From: Paenalcaligenes hominis_A
GTDB taxonomy: Bacteria; Pseudomonadota; Gammaproteobacteria; Burkholderiales; Burkholderiaceae_B
DNA length: 64,000 bases
Direction of reading: 5' to 3'
Assembly: GCF_041359055.1 (NCBI RefSeq)
Contig: NZ_JBGJKZ010000003.1
Coordinates: 496,001 to 560,000, forward strand
Part shown: one piece after another, positions 17,635-26,334 of the stretch
How positions within the stretch are numbered: the first letter of the stretch is position 1
Layout of the letters: every line of letters starts with the position of its first letter
Position numbers and translations under genes: made by a program
Notes under the pieces: model-generated
What the model saw: the letters and a program-made list of their open reading frames with translations, nothing else
Told to the model about the DNA's origin: nothing
Database searches by the model: none

Positions 17635-18750
17635 ATGAAATCCCTAACCATTAAGTTGATTGGATCGATAGCCTTGGCAACGGCGTTAAGCGGATGTGCC
17701 AGTAGTATTTTTTCAGGGGCTGGCCCAACCAAAAGTACAATAACAAGCGATGCCGCCGCAGAAGACGCCAATTACAGCTTAGTTAGCTTATCGGCGCAGA
17801 CCATTGCACCCTACATGCGTCCTGCGTTGCCCACACCACGGCCCGAGGTATCAGCCACAGCGCTACCCGAGCTAACCTTAGTAACCGGCGACGTACTAAA
17901 AGTCATGATGGCTGACAGCGCCGAAGAGGGCGCACTGTTTGCTCCGTTGGCAGTAGGTGGGACGGTATTTGACGCAGTACGTGTCAATGCAAAAGGCATG
18001 ATTTCATTGCCTTATGCCGGGCGTATCAAGGTCAGCGGTCTAAGCCTAACGCAAACCGAAGACCTCATCCTGAAAAAAATCGCGCGCTATACCACCTCTC
18101 CTCAGGTCCATGTAAGCTTAGTGGGAGACTTAGCGGGCTCAGTCTTGGTGGCTGGCGACGTGAACAAACCAGGCCGATTTTCCACCTTGCAGGGGCCATT
18201 AACCCTGCTAGACGCCATCAATGAAGCCGGCGGTCCCAAACTCGAGCCGTATTTAATGGATGTGGTGGTGCGCACCGGTAAAACAGCGCAACGCTTTAGC
18301 TACCAAGAATTACTCAATGGTCTTAACCAACCTGTGCCACCCAATGCGGAAATTGTGGTCGAACGCGCACGTAAACGCTTTGTGGCCATGGGCGCCGTCA
18401 ACACCCCCGGTCTGCACGACTTCCCTTCTCAAAGCCCCAGCTTGCTTGAGGTATTGGGCAGTGTAGGGGGCTTGAACGAGGCCAAGGCTGACGCACGTGG
18501 TGTGTTTATCTTCCGCCTACCAGAAAGTATTGCCTACGACAGCGAAAGCAATCGCGTCGTGTCCGAGGTAAGACCATTGGTGTTTCATCTCGACATGCGC
18601 GACCCCACCGCTATGTTCCTAGCGCGCCAGTTCCTCGTTCACCCCGAAGACGCCGTGTACGTCACCAATGCCCATGCGTATGAGTTCCAAAAACTGATCT
18701 CGCCCATTATTCAGGTGTTGGTCTTAGGTAGAACGGTTGGGAATCTGTAA
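17635..18750 (+). CDS. kpsD: Outer-membrane polysaccharide export lipoprotein (KpsD/CtrA/BexD type)
   Basis: This 371-residue protein has a signal peptide ending in LSGCAS, giving a lipidated Cys at residue 21. An export-protein (Poly_export) domain at about 80-170 (TLVTGDVLKVMMAD, ISLPYAGRIKVSGLSL) is followed by two SLBB repeats (SVLVAGDVNKPGRF and FVAMGAVNTPGLHDF). Length fits the shorter BexD/CtrA type rather than the 558-residue E. coli KpsD. It should form the outer-membrane channel for capsule. Its stop codon overlaps the kpsM start by one base. Confidence 0.92.
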   Translation: MKSLTIKLIGSIALATALSGCASSIFSGAGPTKSTITSDAAAEDANYSLVSLSAQTIAPYMRPALPTPRPEVSATALPELTLVTGDVLKVMMADSAEEGALFAPLAVGGTVFDAVRVNAKGMISLPYAGRIKVSGLSLTQTEDLILKKIARYTTSPQVHVSLVGDLAGSVLVAGDVNKPGRFSTLQGPLTLLDAINEAGGPKLEPYLMDVVVRTGKTAQRFSYQELLNGLNQPVPPNAEIVVERARKRFVAMGAVNTPGLHDFPSQSPSLLEVLGSVGGLNEAKADARGVFIFRLPESIAYDSESNRVVSEVRPLVFHLDMRDPTAMFLARQFLVHPEDAVYVTNAHAYEFQKLISPIIQVLVLGRTVGNL

Positions 18751-19550
18751 TGAACGCTGTAAGCCGTACTAAACGCAGCTCATGGCAAATTACTAAAGCC
18801 GTTATCTTTGCACTAATGCTAAGAGAGTTCCAGACGCGCTTTGGTAGCCGACGTATGGGCGCGTTTTGGGTTTTGTTCGAGCCGATGATACACATCGCTT
18901 TTATGATGTTTATGTTCACGGTAATTCGGCTACGAACAGTGCCGGGTATGGATTTCCCTGTGTGGTTATTAACAGGGATTGTGCCATTTATTTTAATGCG
19001 CAATATTGCTTTGCGCTTTATGGATACGGTTTCAGCTAACCGAGCGCTTTTCGCATATCCTAATATAAAAATCTTTGATACCTTTATAGCACGGTTATTA
19101 GTCGAGCTCATGATTTACTCGGCGGTATATGCTATTGCTATTTTTATATTGGGCTTTTGGTTTGGCTATGACGTAAGTGTGGCGTACCCTTTGCGGTGGA
19201 TTGCTAGTTTAGCGATAGGCATTTTGTTTGCGTTTTCATTAGGCATTTTTTTTAGCATAATTATTCAGGTTATGCCGAATTCAGGTACGTTCATTCGATT
19301 ACTCTTTATGCCCTTGTATTTTATATCAGGTGTGGTTATCCCAATATGGAGTTTGCCGCAGCAGTTTTTACCATGGCTGCTGTGGAATCCCTTTCTACAC
19401 ATTATTGATAATATCCGTACCAGTGTGTTTTTAATGCACCCGGAAACACCGGGCATTAGTTATAGCTATCCCATTTCAGTAACAATAATTATGTTATTTT
19501 TGGCTTTAGGTCTTTATAGGGTACGTAAAGATTATTTATTAAGCCGTTAA
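18750..19550 (+). CDS. kpsM: Capsule ABC transporter permease KpsM
   Basis: This 266-residue ABC-2-type permease has six predicted membrane helices. The N-terminal motif MLREFQTRFGSRRMGAFWVL followed by FEPMIHIAFMM is characteristic of KpsM/BexB/CtrC. It forms the inner-membrane channel that, with KpsT, moves finished lipid-linked capsule across the membrane. It overlaps kpsD by one base. Unusually, the partner kpsT is not next to it but about 4.2 kb downstream, after three biosynthetic genes. Confidence 0.94.
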   Translation: MNAVSRTKRSSWQITKAVIFALMLREFQTRFGSRRMGAFWVLFEPMIHIAFMMFMFTVIRLRTVPGMDFPVWLLTGIVPFILMRNIALRFMDTVSANRALFAYPNIKIFDTFIARLLVELMIYSAVYAIAIFILGFWFGYDVSVAYPLRWIASLAIGILFAFSLGIFFSIIIQVMPNSGTFIRLLFMPLYFISGVVIPIWSLPQQFLPWLLWNPFLHIIDNIRTSVFLMHPETPGISYSYPISVTIIMLFLALGLYRVRKDYLLSR

Positions 19551-19562
19551 GGTCTTGGTTTA

Positions 19563-21629
19563 ATGGGAAAATTATTATTTAAAGCAAATCAGCATTTGGT
19601 TAACGGGAACCACGACAAGGCCATCGAGCTTTATCAAATGCTTTTGTTGGCAAACCCAGAGTTTAAACCGTATGCGTTTAATTTAGATTTAGCCTTGCGA
19701 CGTGTGGCTGCGGAGAAAAGGCAAGCCGTGCTAAACGAGTTATTTAGTAGCCAGCATGCTATTTCGTTAAATGCTGCCATGGAGTTAATGCAGTTTACCG
19801 CTTTATTTGACGAGCCGTTTTATAAAAGTCAGGTCGATCTGGGGCTGCCCGCAGATGTGCCTGCTGCATTGCATTATCTAGCTTTGGGTTGGGCGTTAGG
19901 CTACGAGCCCAGTGCCCAATTTGCATCTAAGCCGGCTACCAACCAAACCCATAAAAAAGCACTTAGACCACGCAGCCCGCTCATTGACCATCTATTACCC
20001 ATTCAGCATAAAAAAAGAAAAAAACTTAATAGAAAAGACATAGATTTAAGTGCACAGCTCTGGGGCGGGCACTCAGCTACCGCCCTAATAGAATTGCATT
20101 CTATAGCAACGAATACCGAGCTTGATGCCAACACACGCTGGTGGGCCATGTGGGATTTAGCCCGCTGGTATTATTTTACGGGTGACTACCAAAAGGCATT
20201 GGCATTAGGCAATGCTATGGAGCAGCTCGGGGCTGTGAATAGCCTTCGTAAAGAAAGATGGTACTTGCAGTATTTTTGTTTGGTGTTAACCCAGCAAAAA
20301 GCAGCAGCGTATAAATTGCTTAGGCGCTACCTAGACCTTTTTCCCCAAGATGCCGATGCTATGTTGGCCTTGGCTAACTCAGCATCTGACGATGCCGCTC
20401 GTTTACAGCTCATTAATCAAGCTTTTAGCCTACACGGTCTAACTGGACTGCAGTTAAAAAAAGCAGACCCGTCGTTGGGTTTAGCTACGATTCAAGGGCA
20501 GCCAACACCGGCTGTAAATGGCGCTCAAAAAGTATCCATCATACTGCCCATATACAATGCACAGCACCAAATCGAAACGGCTATCGAGTCATTGCTTGCG
20601 CAGAGCTATGTGAATGTGGAGATTATTGCGGTTGATGATTGCTCTACGGATAAGACCTATGCCGTTTTAAAACAACTAGAACAAAAAGATCACAGGGTCA
20701 AAGCACTGCAGGTTCCAGTTAATGGGGGGGCCTATGCTGCACGGAATTATGGTTTACACAGGGCTACCGGCGATTTTATTACCACTCACGACAGTGATGA
20801 TTGGTCGCACCCCCAAAAAATTGCTCTTCAGGTTGCGTATTTAACGCAACACCCAAGGGTAATGGGGTGTGTCACTCACTGGGCTCGAGTCACTGCTGAT
20901 CTCGGTTTTACTCAAAACTGGCGTCCTGGAAACCGCATAACGCATTGGAGCCACTCTTCATTTATGTTTAGAAAAGAAGTGAAAGAGACGCTAGGCGAGT
21001 GGGATCACGTACGTATCGGTGGCGATACAGAGTATATCTGGCGAATGCAGGCACACTACGGCAAAGACTCTTTTGCTAAAATTCATCCCGAAATACCACT
21101 CGCTTTTGCCCTTGATGAGGAGTCTTCATTGACACGTACCAAAGCAACGCATGTGCGTACTGTCTACTTTGGCTTGCGGCATATTTATAGACAAATTGCC
21201 GAATGGTGGCATAGTCAGTCTGCTGTGTTGTCTTTGCCAGCAGCCGACACACAACGCGCGTTTACTGCTCCCATACCTATGTGGCGCAAGCAGACAGATC
21301 CAGAACATTACGATCTATGCGTTGCAGGTGATTATTCCAATTTAGCAGATGTGTTAGCAGCGGCCAAACTCATTCAAACGCATCCACATAAAAAAGTCGC
21401 TTTATTTCACTGGCCCGCGTTCGGTCATGCCGAGCGTAAACTGTGTGCGTTGTATTTTGAGTTGGTAGGTAGGCCTAACGTTGAGCCTATAGTCAGCGGT
21501 CAGCCCGTCGAGGCAGTAGATTACTACTTAACCAATAATTCATTAGTTCACTATCCTCTAGATGCTTATCCTTTATGGAATAAATCAGAGTCGTGGCAAC
21601 TACTCGAAAACAGGCCTAACTCAGTATGA
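19563..21629 (+). CDS. Glycosyltransferase family 2 protein with N-terminal helical repeat region
   Basis: This 688-residue protein has a TPR-like helical N-terminal half (about 1-310, including ANQHLVNGNHDKAIELYQML), then a GT2 domain (about 325-560). The GT2 part shows VSIILPIYNA, IIAVDDCSTD, and the metal-binding D-x-D-like HDSDDWSHPQKI. A further region of about 130 residues follows. The GT2 domain closely resembles that of the protein at 26335-27843, which shares DSDDWSHPQKI and the later SLTR/SLTQ and ATH motifs, so these are paralogues. Acceptor and sugar are unknown. The last four bases overlap the next gene (ATGA). Confidence 0.85.
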   Translation: MGKLLFKANQHLVNGNHDKAIELYQMLLLANPEFKPYAFNLDLALRRVAAEKRQAVLNELFSSQHAISLNAAMELMQFTALFDEPFYKSQVDLGLPADVPAALHYLALGWALGYEPSAQFASKPATNQTHKKALRPRSPLIDHLLPIQHKKRKKLNRKDIDLSAQLWGGHSATALIELHSIATNTELDANTRWWAMWDLARWYYFTGDYQKALALGNAMEQLGAVNSLRKERWYLQYFCLVLTQQKAAAYKLLRRYLDLFPQDADAMLALANSASDDAARLQLINQAFSLHGLTGLQLKKADPSLGLATIQGQPTPAVNGAQKVSIILPIYNAQHQIETAIESLLAQSYVNVEIIAVDDCSTDKTYAVLKQLEQKDHRVKALQVPVNGGAYAARNYGLHRATGDFITTHDSDDWSHPQKIALQVAYLTQHPRVMGCVTHWARVTADLGFTQNWRPGNRITHWSHSSFMFRKEVKETLGEWDHVRIGGDTEYIWRMQAHYGKDSFAKIHPEIPLAFALDEESSLTRTKATHVRTVYFGLRHIYRQIAEWWHSQSAVLSLPAADTQRAFTAPIPMWRKQTDPEHYDLCVAGDYSNLADVLAAAKLIQTHPHKKVALFHWPAFGHAERKLCALYFELVGRPNVEPIVSGQPVEAVDYYLTNNSLVHYPLDAYPLWNKSESWQLLENRPNSV

Positions 21630-22510
21630 AAATGACGCAACGTGTGCCCCTTACTTGGTCGGATTTTAGTGCATTGCGATGGAGCGGCATTGAAAAGCCC
21701 GCCTCTAGGATAGGAAAGCTGAAACTACAGCAGTACGCGGAAAAACATGGTTTTACCTGCCCAAAAGTACTTGGGCGTTTTGATTCGGCAAGCAAGATCA
21801 AGTTAGATAGCGTCAATGCAGACGCTTTTGTGCTGAAGGCAGAGGGGTTGTGGTCTAGCGAAGGCGTATATGTGCTTCATAAAATTATGGGGCTTCATTT
21901 GTTTTATGACGTAAAAAGCCAGCGTGTAGTATCTGAAGATCAGATTATTCAAGCAGCCTTAGAGCTAGAAGCTAAACGTAATAAAAAGATAAATTTTTTT
22001 ATTGAGCAACGGGTGGTTGACGAAGAGGCTAAAAACATCATTCCGTTGGATTATAAGCTATTTACTTTTTATGATCGGGTCGAGTTTATTTTACAAGTGG
22101 ATCGAAACTATACGCCGGCCCGGTTTTGCTTTTTCGATGGGCAGTTCAACGTGATTAAGGATGATCGTGTTCAGGCGTCTAGCCATGCGCAACAGCCTGC
22201 AGCGATACCCCGTGTGCCCGAGTGTGCGGATCAAATGCTGCGTTTAGCCTTAGAGCTAACAAAAAAATTAAAAGCGACATTCATTTCCGTGGATTGTTAC
22301 GCCACTCCAGATGGGGCTGTCTTAGGCGAGCTAACGCATACACCAGGTGGCCCGTGGTTTCAACGTATGTATTATTTTTCAGATAGCTTTGAGTTAGAGC
22401 TAGGCCGTTATTGGCGATTGGCCTATCAAAAACTACAGCAAGACATCCCACTTTTAACTGTGCCACATGAGGTTAAATTAAAAGGGAAGGTGTGTAGAGT
22501 TATTTATTAA
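21626..22510 (+). CDS. TupA-like ATP-grasp protein
   Basis: This 294-residue protein resembles the TupA-like ATP-grasp family found in polysaccharide loci: KLQQYAEKHGFTCPKVLG near the start, FVLKAEGLWSSEGVYVL in the middle, ISVDCYATPDGAVLGELTHTPGG near the end. The last segment would supply metal- and ATP-binding residues (Asp and Glu on adjacent strands). ATP-grasp enzymes join a carboxylate to an amine through an acylphosphate. TupA is linked to teichuronopeptide synthesis, so amide-linked amino acids on uronic acids are possible here, consistent with the uronate-forming Ugd and WecC. It starts with an ATGA overlap. Confidence 0.78.
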   Translation: MKMTQRVPLTWSDFSALRWSGIEKPASRIGKLKLQQYAEKHGFTCPKVLGRFDSASKIKLDSVNADAFVLKAEGLWSSEGVYVLHKIMGLHLFYDVKSQRVVSEDQIIQAALELEAKRNKKINFFIEQRVVDEEAKNIIPLDYKLFTFYDRVEFILQVDRNYTPARFCFFDGQFNVIKDDRVQASSHAQQPAAIPRVPECADQMLRLALELTKKLKATFISVDCYATPDGAVLGELTHTPGGPWFQRMYYFSDSFELELGRYWRLAYQKLQQDIPLLTVPHEVKLKGKVCRVIY

Positions 22511-22533
22511 CTCACCCTAAAAGAGATTATAGT

Positions 22534-23712
22534 GTGAATAAAATGAAAATAGCAGTAGTGGGAATTGGGTATGTAGGGTTAGCTAATGCTGTATTGTTAG
22601 CGCAATATCATCGCGTTGTTGCAGTAGATATTGATACGGTGAAAGTGGGTTTGCTAAATAACAAGCTCTCTCCTTTAGCAGATAAGGACATTACTGATTA
22701 TCTGAAAAACAAGGAGTTAGATCTACATGCCACCACGGATTTTGCTCAGGCTTATGTAGACGCAGATTTGGTCATTATTGCCACACCAACAAATTACGAT
22801 CCCAAAGACAATTTTTTTGATACCTCATCTGTAGAAAAGGTAGTGCAGAATGTATTAGATGTGAATAAGCAGGCACTTATAGTAATTAAATCTACTGTGC
22901 CAGTTGGTTTTACCGAAAAGCTGAAAACGACTTATTCAACAGAAAATATTATTTTTTCACCTGAATTTTTACGAGAGGGACATGCGCTGCATGATTGTTT
23001 ATACCCTTCACGTGTGATTGTCGGAGAAAAATCTGCCAGAGCTGAAAAAGTAGCTGAGTTATTTACCAATGCGGCTTTGAATAAATCCACCGATGTACTA
23101 CTAACTAATAATACCGAGGCAGAGGCCATCAAGCTATTTGCTAATACGTATTTAGCGATGCGGGTCGCTTTTTTCAATGAGCTTGATAGTTATGCGTTGG
23201 CGCATCAATTAAACACGAGAGAAATTATTCAAGGTGTATGTTTAGATACGCGTATTGGTTCTCATTATAATAACCCCTCGTTTGGTTACGGTGGCTACTG
23301 TTTGCCAAAGGACACAAAGCAGTTATTGGCCAATTATTCGCATACCCCTCAAGATTTAATGTCGGCCATTGTGAACTCAAACCGTACTCGTAAAGACTTC
23401 GTTGCTGACGATATTTTAAATAAGGCACCAAAGGTAGTGGGTTTTTACCGTTTAGTGATGAAGGCTGGCTCGGATAACTTTAGGTCGTCTAGTATCCAAG
23501 GGATTATGAAGCGCATTAAAGCCAAAGGCATAGAGGTTTTAGTGTATGAGCCTACACTAAACGAGCCCCATTTTTTTAATTCCCAAGTGATTAACGATTT
23601 ATCTGTTTTTAAAGAAAAGGTCGACGTGATTGTCGCAAATAGGTTTAGCGACGAGCTCAGTGATGTAAAAGAAAAAGTTTATACTAGAGACTTATTCGGT
23701 AGCGATTCTTAA
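22534..23712 (+). CDS. ugd: UDP-glucose 6-dehydrogenase
   Basis: This 392-residue protein is very like E. coli Ugd along its whole length. It has the N-terminal NAD-binding GIGYVGLANAVLLAQ, then VIIATPTNYDPK, STVPVGFTEKL, the signature NTYLAMRVAFFNELDSYA, catalytic Cys in FGYGGYCLPKDTKQLL, and the closing VYTRDLFGSDS. It oxidises UDP-glucose to UDP-glucuronate with two NAD+, supplying acidic sugar for the capsule. A GTG start at 22534 has AAGAGA eight bases upstream; an ATG at 22543 is possible. It lies between the ATP-grasp gene and kpsT, splitting the ABC transporter genes. Confidence 0.96.
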   Translation: MNKMKIAVVGIGYVGLANAVLLAQYHRVVAVDIDTVKVGLLNNKLSPLADKDITDYLKNKELDLHATTDFAQAYVDADLVIIATPTNYDPKDNFFDTSSVEKVVQNVLDVNKQALIVIKSTVPVGFTEKLKTTYSTENIIFSPEFLREGHALHDCLYPSRVIVGEKSARAEKVAELFTNAALNKSTDVLLTNNTEAEAIKLFANTYLAMRVAFFNELDSYALAHQLNTREIIQGVCLDTRIGSHYNNPSFGYGGYCLPKDTKQLLANYSHTPQDLMSAIVNSNRTRKDFVADDILNKAPKVVGFYRLVMKAGSDNFRSSSIQGIMKRIKAKGIEVLVYEPTLNEPHFFNSQVINDLSVFKEKVDVIVANRFSDELSDVKEKVYTRDLFGSDS

Positions 23713-23726
23713 AATGGAATCAAACG

Positions 23727-24386
23727 ATGATTGAAATTCAAAACCTAACCAAATCTTACCTGCACCACAAGACAGGCCGGTCATTTGTATTTAAAAACCT
23801 GTCTTTTACCATTCCTGCTGGGCGTAACTTGGCAATCATAGGGAAAAACGGTGCCGGTAAATCAACGCTAATGAATATTTTATCGGGTGTAGATGCGCCA
23901 GACAGCGGCAAAATCATTTCCGATAAACGTATTTCTTGGCCTGTAGGGCTACGAGGTGGGTTTCAGGGCTCATTAACAGGCAGACAAAATGCGCAGTTTG
24001 TGGCTCGGGTACAGGGGTTTTCAGGCGAGGCATTACGTGAAAAAGTCGATTTTGTCGAGCAGTTTGCTGAAATAGGCAAGTATTTTGATTCGCCTTCTAG
24101 TACGTATTCCTCAGGGATGCGCAGTCGCGTCTCATTTGGTATTAGCTTGGCGTTTGATTTTGATTATTATCTGGTCGACGAGGCCATGGCAGTAGGGGAT
24201 GCCCATTTTAAACGTAAAGCCCGCGCCGCTTTTGATGAAAAAATAGGTAAAGCCAATATTATTATGGTCACGCATAGTATGAGCCAAGTGCGGGATATGT
24301 GTAATATGGTGCTGGTGCTTGAAAAAGGGCACGTGCATTTTTTTGAAGATATTGAAGCTGGTATTGATTATTACGATAACCTGTAA
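23727..24386 (+). CDS. kpsT: Capsule ABC transporter ATP-binding protein KpsT
   Basis: This 219-residue ABC ATPase has Walker A GKNGAGKSTLMN (about residue 39), signature YSSGMRSRVSFG (about 130) and Walker B with DYYLVDEAMAVGD. The short length and RISWPVGLRGGFQGSLTG are specific to KpsT/BexA/CtrD. It powers export through KpsM. It begins 14 bp after ugd. Members of this class lack a carbohydrate-binding C-terminal domain, fitting export of finished lipid-linked capsule. Confidence 0.95.
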   Translation: MIEIQNLTKSYLHHKTGRSFVFKNLSFTIPAGRNLAIIGKNGAGKSTLMNILSGVDAPDSGKIISDKRISWPVGLRGGFQGSLTGRQNAQFVARVQGFSGEALREKVDFVEQFAEIGKYFDSPSSTYSSGMRSRVSFGISLAFDFDYYLVDEAMAVGDAHFKRKARAAFDEKIGKANIIMVTHSMSQVRDMCNMVLVLEKGHVHFFEDIEAGIDYYDNL

Positions 24387-24418
24387 AAATTGGGTTAATG
24401 AAAAACAAGGAAAGTTGC

Positions 24419-26308
24419 ATGTCATTGGTACTTGGGGCGGGAGCCTACTGTAATTGGATAGAAGCGCTGCCGGTACTAGCTGTGGTGGGCTTTAACGAGG
24501 GCCAAGCTCGGGCCATAGAGTTAAATTTGACTCAAGATACATTGCGTCAGGCGTTAGCTCAGCCTTACAGTGTGGTTTTACAAAGCACAGAGCAACTACA
24601 ATTACTTGCCCAAGAGCTCACGCAGTATCCGCAACAGAAAGTGATCTTGCTCTACAGTGATTTACCTCAGCTTTTAACTGGGCTGATCAAGACAAACCAC
24701 GATATAGCCGAGGCATTAGAGCAGTGGAAAACCAATCTGCTTGCATTGCAAGACTTCTATCGTAAATATCGTAAACAAACGCTTTTGTTTGATTTAAGTC
24801 AGGTACTAAGCCACTCTCATCATTTTGTAGAGGTATGCAAGCAACATGGGGTGTCTACGCTAGATACTGCTGCAGTGGATGTTGTGGTGCATGATGCTGC
24901 TAAACCGTGGGCGTCTACGCTAGCCCAACAAATACTTTTACAAGACCCCGACTTAGCTCAGGTTGTTCAATATACAAAAGCGATGACTTGGCCTTTAACA
25001 AGCGAGGACTCAGCGGTTTCTGATGCAGACGTATTAGGGATATTGGCTGTATTGCGACAATTACAGTCCACTTCGGCTGTCGAAAAAGAGCTGGTCTACA
25101 CGCAGACTAAACTTGCTGCTCAGCATGAAGAAAAACAAAACCTGCTTCAAGAAAACCAGTTGGTTTTACAGCAGCTTTCTGTGGCCCAAGAGCAATTAGA
25201 GAAAAAATCTTTGGCTATGCAAAGTGCCGAGCAAGAGCTGTTGCAGTTAAAAAACATGTATCAGCAGTATGTAGAGCTAGAGCGTGATTCTCAAGCACAT
25301 AAAAATACATTAGATCAAGAAAGCCAGTTGGTGTTAGAGCAGCTTTTTGTCGCCCAAGAGGAACTAGAAAAAAAATCCTTAGCGCTGCAAAACACGGAAC
25401 AAGAGCTTTCCCAGCTAAGGCAAACTCATCAAAAATTCGTAGACCTAGAGCGCAACTCGCAGACACAGCTTAAGAAAATCACAGCTTTAGAAACGAAACT
25501 GGCCGAAGAGTTAGCGTCAAATCAGGCTAATCAAGAGCAGCTTCAGGCAGAAAAAGCAACGTTGAATGCACAATTGATCGAGCTAAAAGCTCAGCTACAT
25601 ACTGCACAAAGTGACGTTGATCAATCAGAGAAGAAAGTTGTAGAGCTACAGCTAGAAAAAAATGCACTCGCTCAAGAAAACCAACTCGTATTAGAGCAGC
25701 TACTTACGGTGCAAGCAGAGTTAGAAACACTGATTTTGGCTAAAGAGACATCGCTCGCTCTACAAAAAGAGCTGGGCGCTGAAAACACCTTGTTGTTGCA
25801 GCAGCTTCATTCGCATCAAGAGGAGCTAGAGCGTATTTATCTAAAAGACAAAGACGCGACTACGGACCCTGACCGTCAAGTGCCTGTAGTACTAGATAAT
25901 AACAAAGAGTCCAGTACCGACCTGGTAGTGGTTTCTGAGGTGCGGGTACACGAGCCTGAACATACGGTTCCACCCAAATCATTTTTTGAGCGCCGTGCTG
26001 CTAGAAAAGCGCGACGTGATGCCCTGCGTAAAGACAAAGAGCGAGCCCAACACATTGTGCAAAGTCCTTGGTTTGATGCACAGTGGTATTTGCAGCAGTA
26101 CCCCGATGTAGCGCAGGATCCTGTGCAGTCTGCTAACCCTGCATTGCACTACATGCGTTTAGGTGGTTTTGAGGGACGAAACCCTTCCCCTTATTTCGAT
26201 TCCAGCTTTTACCTGGAGTCAAACCCTGATGTGGCCATCACCGGTATTAACCCGTTATGGCACTTCTTGCGCAATGGTCAAGCAGAAGGGCGTCAGCCAC
26301 ATCCTTAG
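24419..26308 (+). CDS. Long coiled-coil protein with C-terminal PDVA/HYxxxGxxEGR repeats
   Basis: This protein of about 629 residues has no recognised enzyme. Residues about 1-215 are a mixed alpha/beta region. Residues about 225-480 are heptad-rich coiled coil with imperfect internal repeats (ENQLVLQQLSVAQEQLEKKS and ESQLVLEQLFVAQEELEKKS). A basic segment (RRAARKARRDALRKDKE) follows, then two copies of a roughly 38-residue module (WYLQQYPDVA...LHYMRLGGFEGRNP; FYLESNPDVA...WHFLRNGQAEGRQP). The same module begins the next protein. AAGGAAAG four bases before the ATG at 24419 decides this start over 24398. It may scaffold or measure chain length at the membrane; that is inference. Confidence 0.75.
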   Translation: MSLVLGAGAYCNWIEALPVLAVVGFNEGQARAIELNLTQDTLRQALAQPYSVVLQSTEQLQLLAQELTQYPQQKVILLYSDLPQLLTGLIKTNHDIAEALEQWKTNLLALQDFYRKYRKQTLLFDLSQVLSHSHHFVEVCKQHGVSTLDTAAVDVVVHDAAKPWASTLAQQILLQDPDLAQVVQYTKAMTWPLTSEDSAVSDADVLGILAVLRQLQSTSAVEKELVYTQTKLAAQHEEKQNLLQENQLVLQQLSVAQEQLEKKSLAMQSAEQELLQLKNMYQQYVELERDSQAHKNTLDQESQLVLEQLFVAQEELEKKSLALQNTEQELSQLRQTHQKFVDLERNSQTQLKKITALETKLAEELASNQANQEQLQAEKATLNAQLIELKAQLHTAQSDVDQSEKKVVELQLEKNALAQENQLVLEQLLTVQAELETLILAKETSLALQKELGAENTLLLQQLHSHQEELERIYLKDKDATTDPDRQVPVVLDNNKESSTDLVVVSEVRVHEPEHTVPPKSFFERRAARKARRDALRKDKERAQHIVQSPWFDAQWYLQQYPDVAQDPVQSANPALHYMRLGGFEGRNPSPYFDSSFYLESNPDVAITGINPLWHFLRNGQAEGRQPHP

Positions 26309-26334
26309 TAATTAGGGAAAGGATAAATAAAGCG

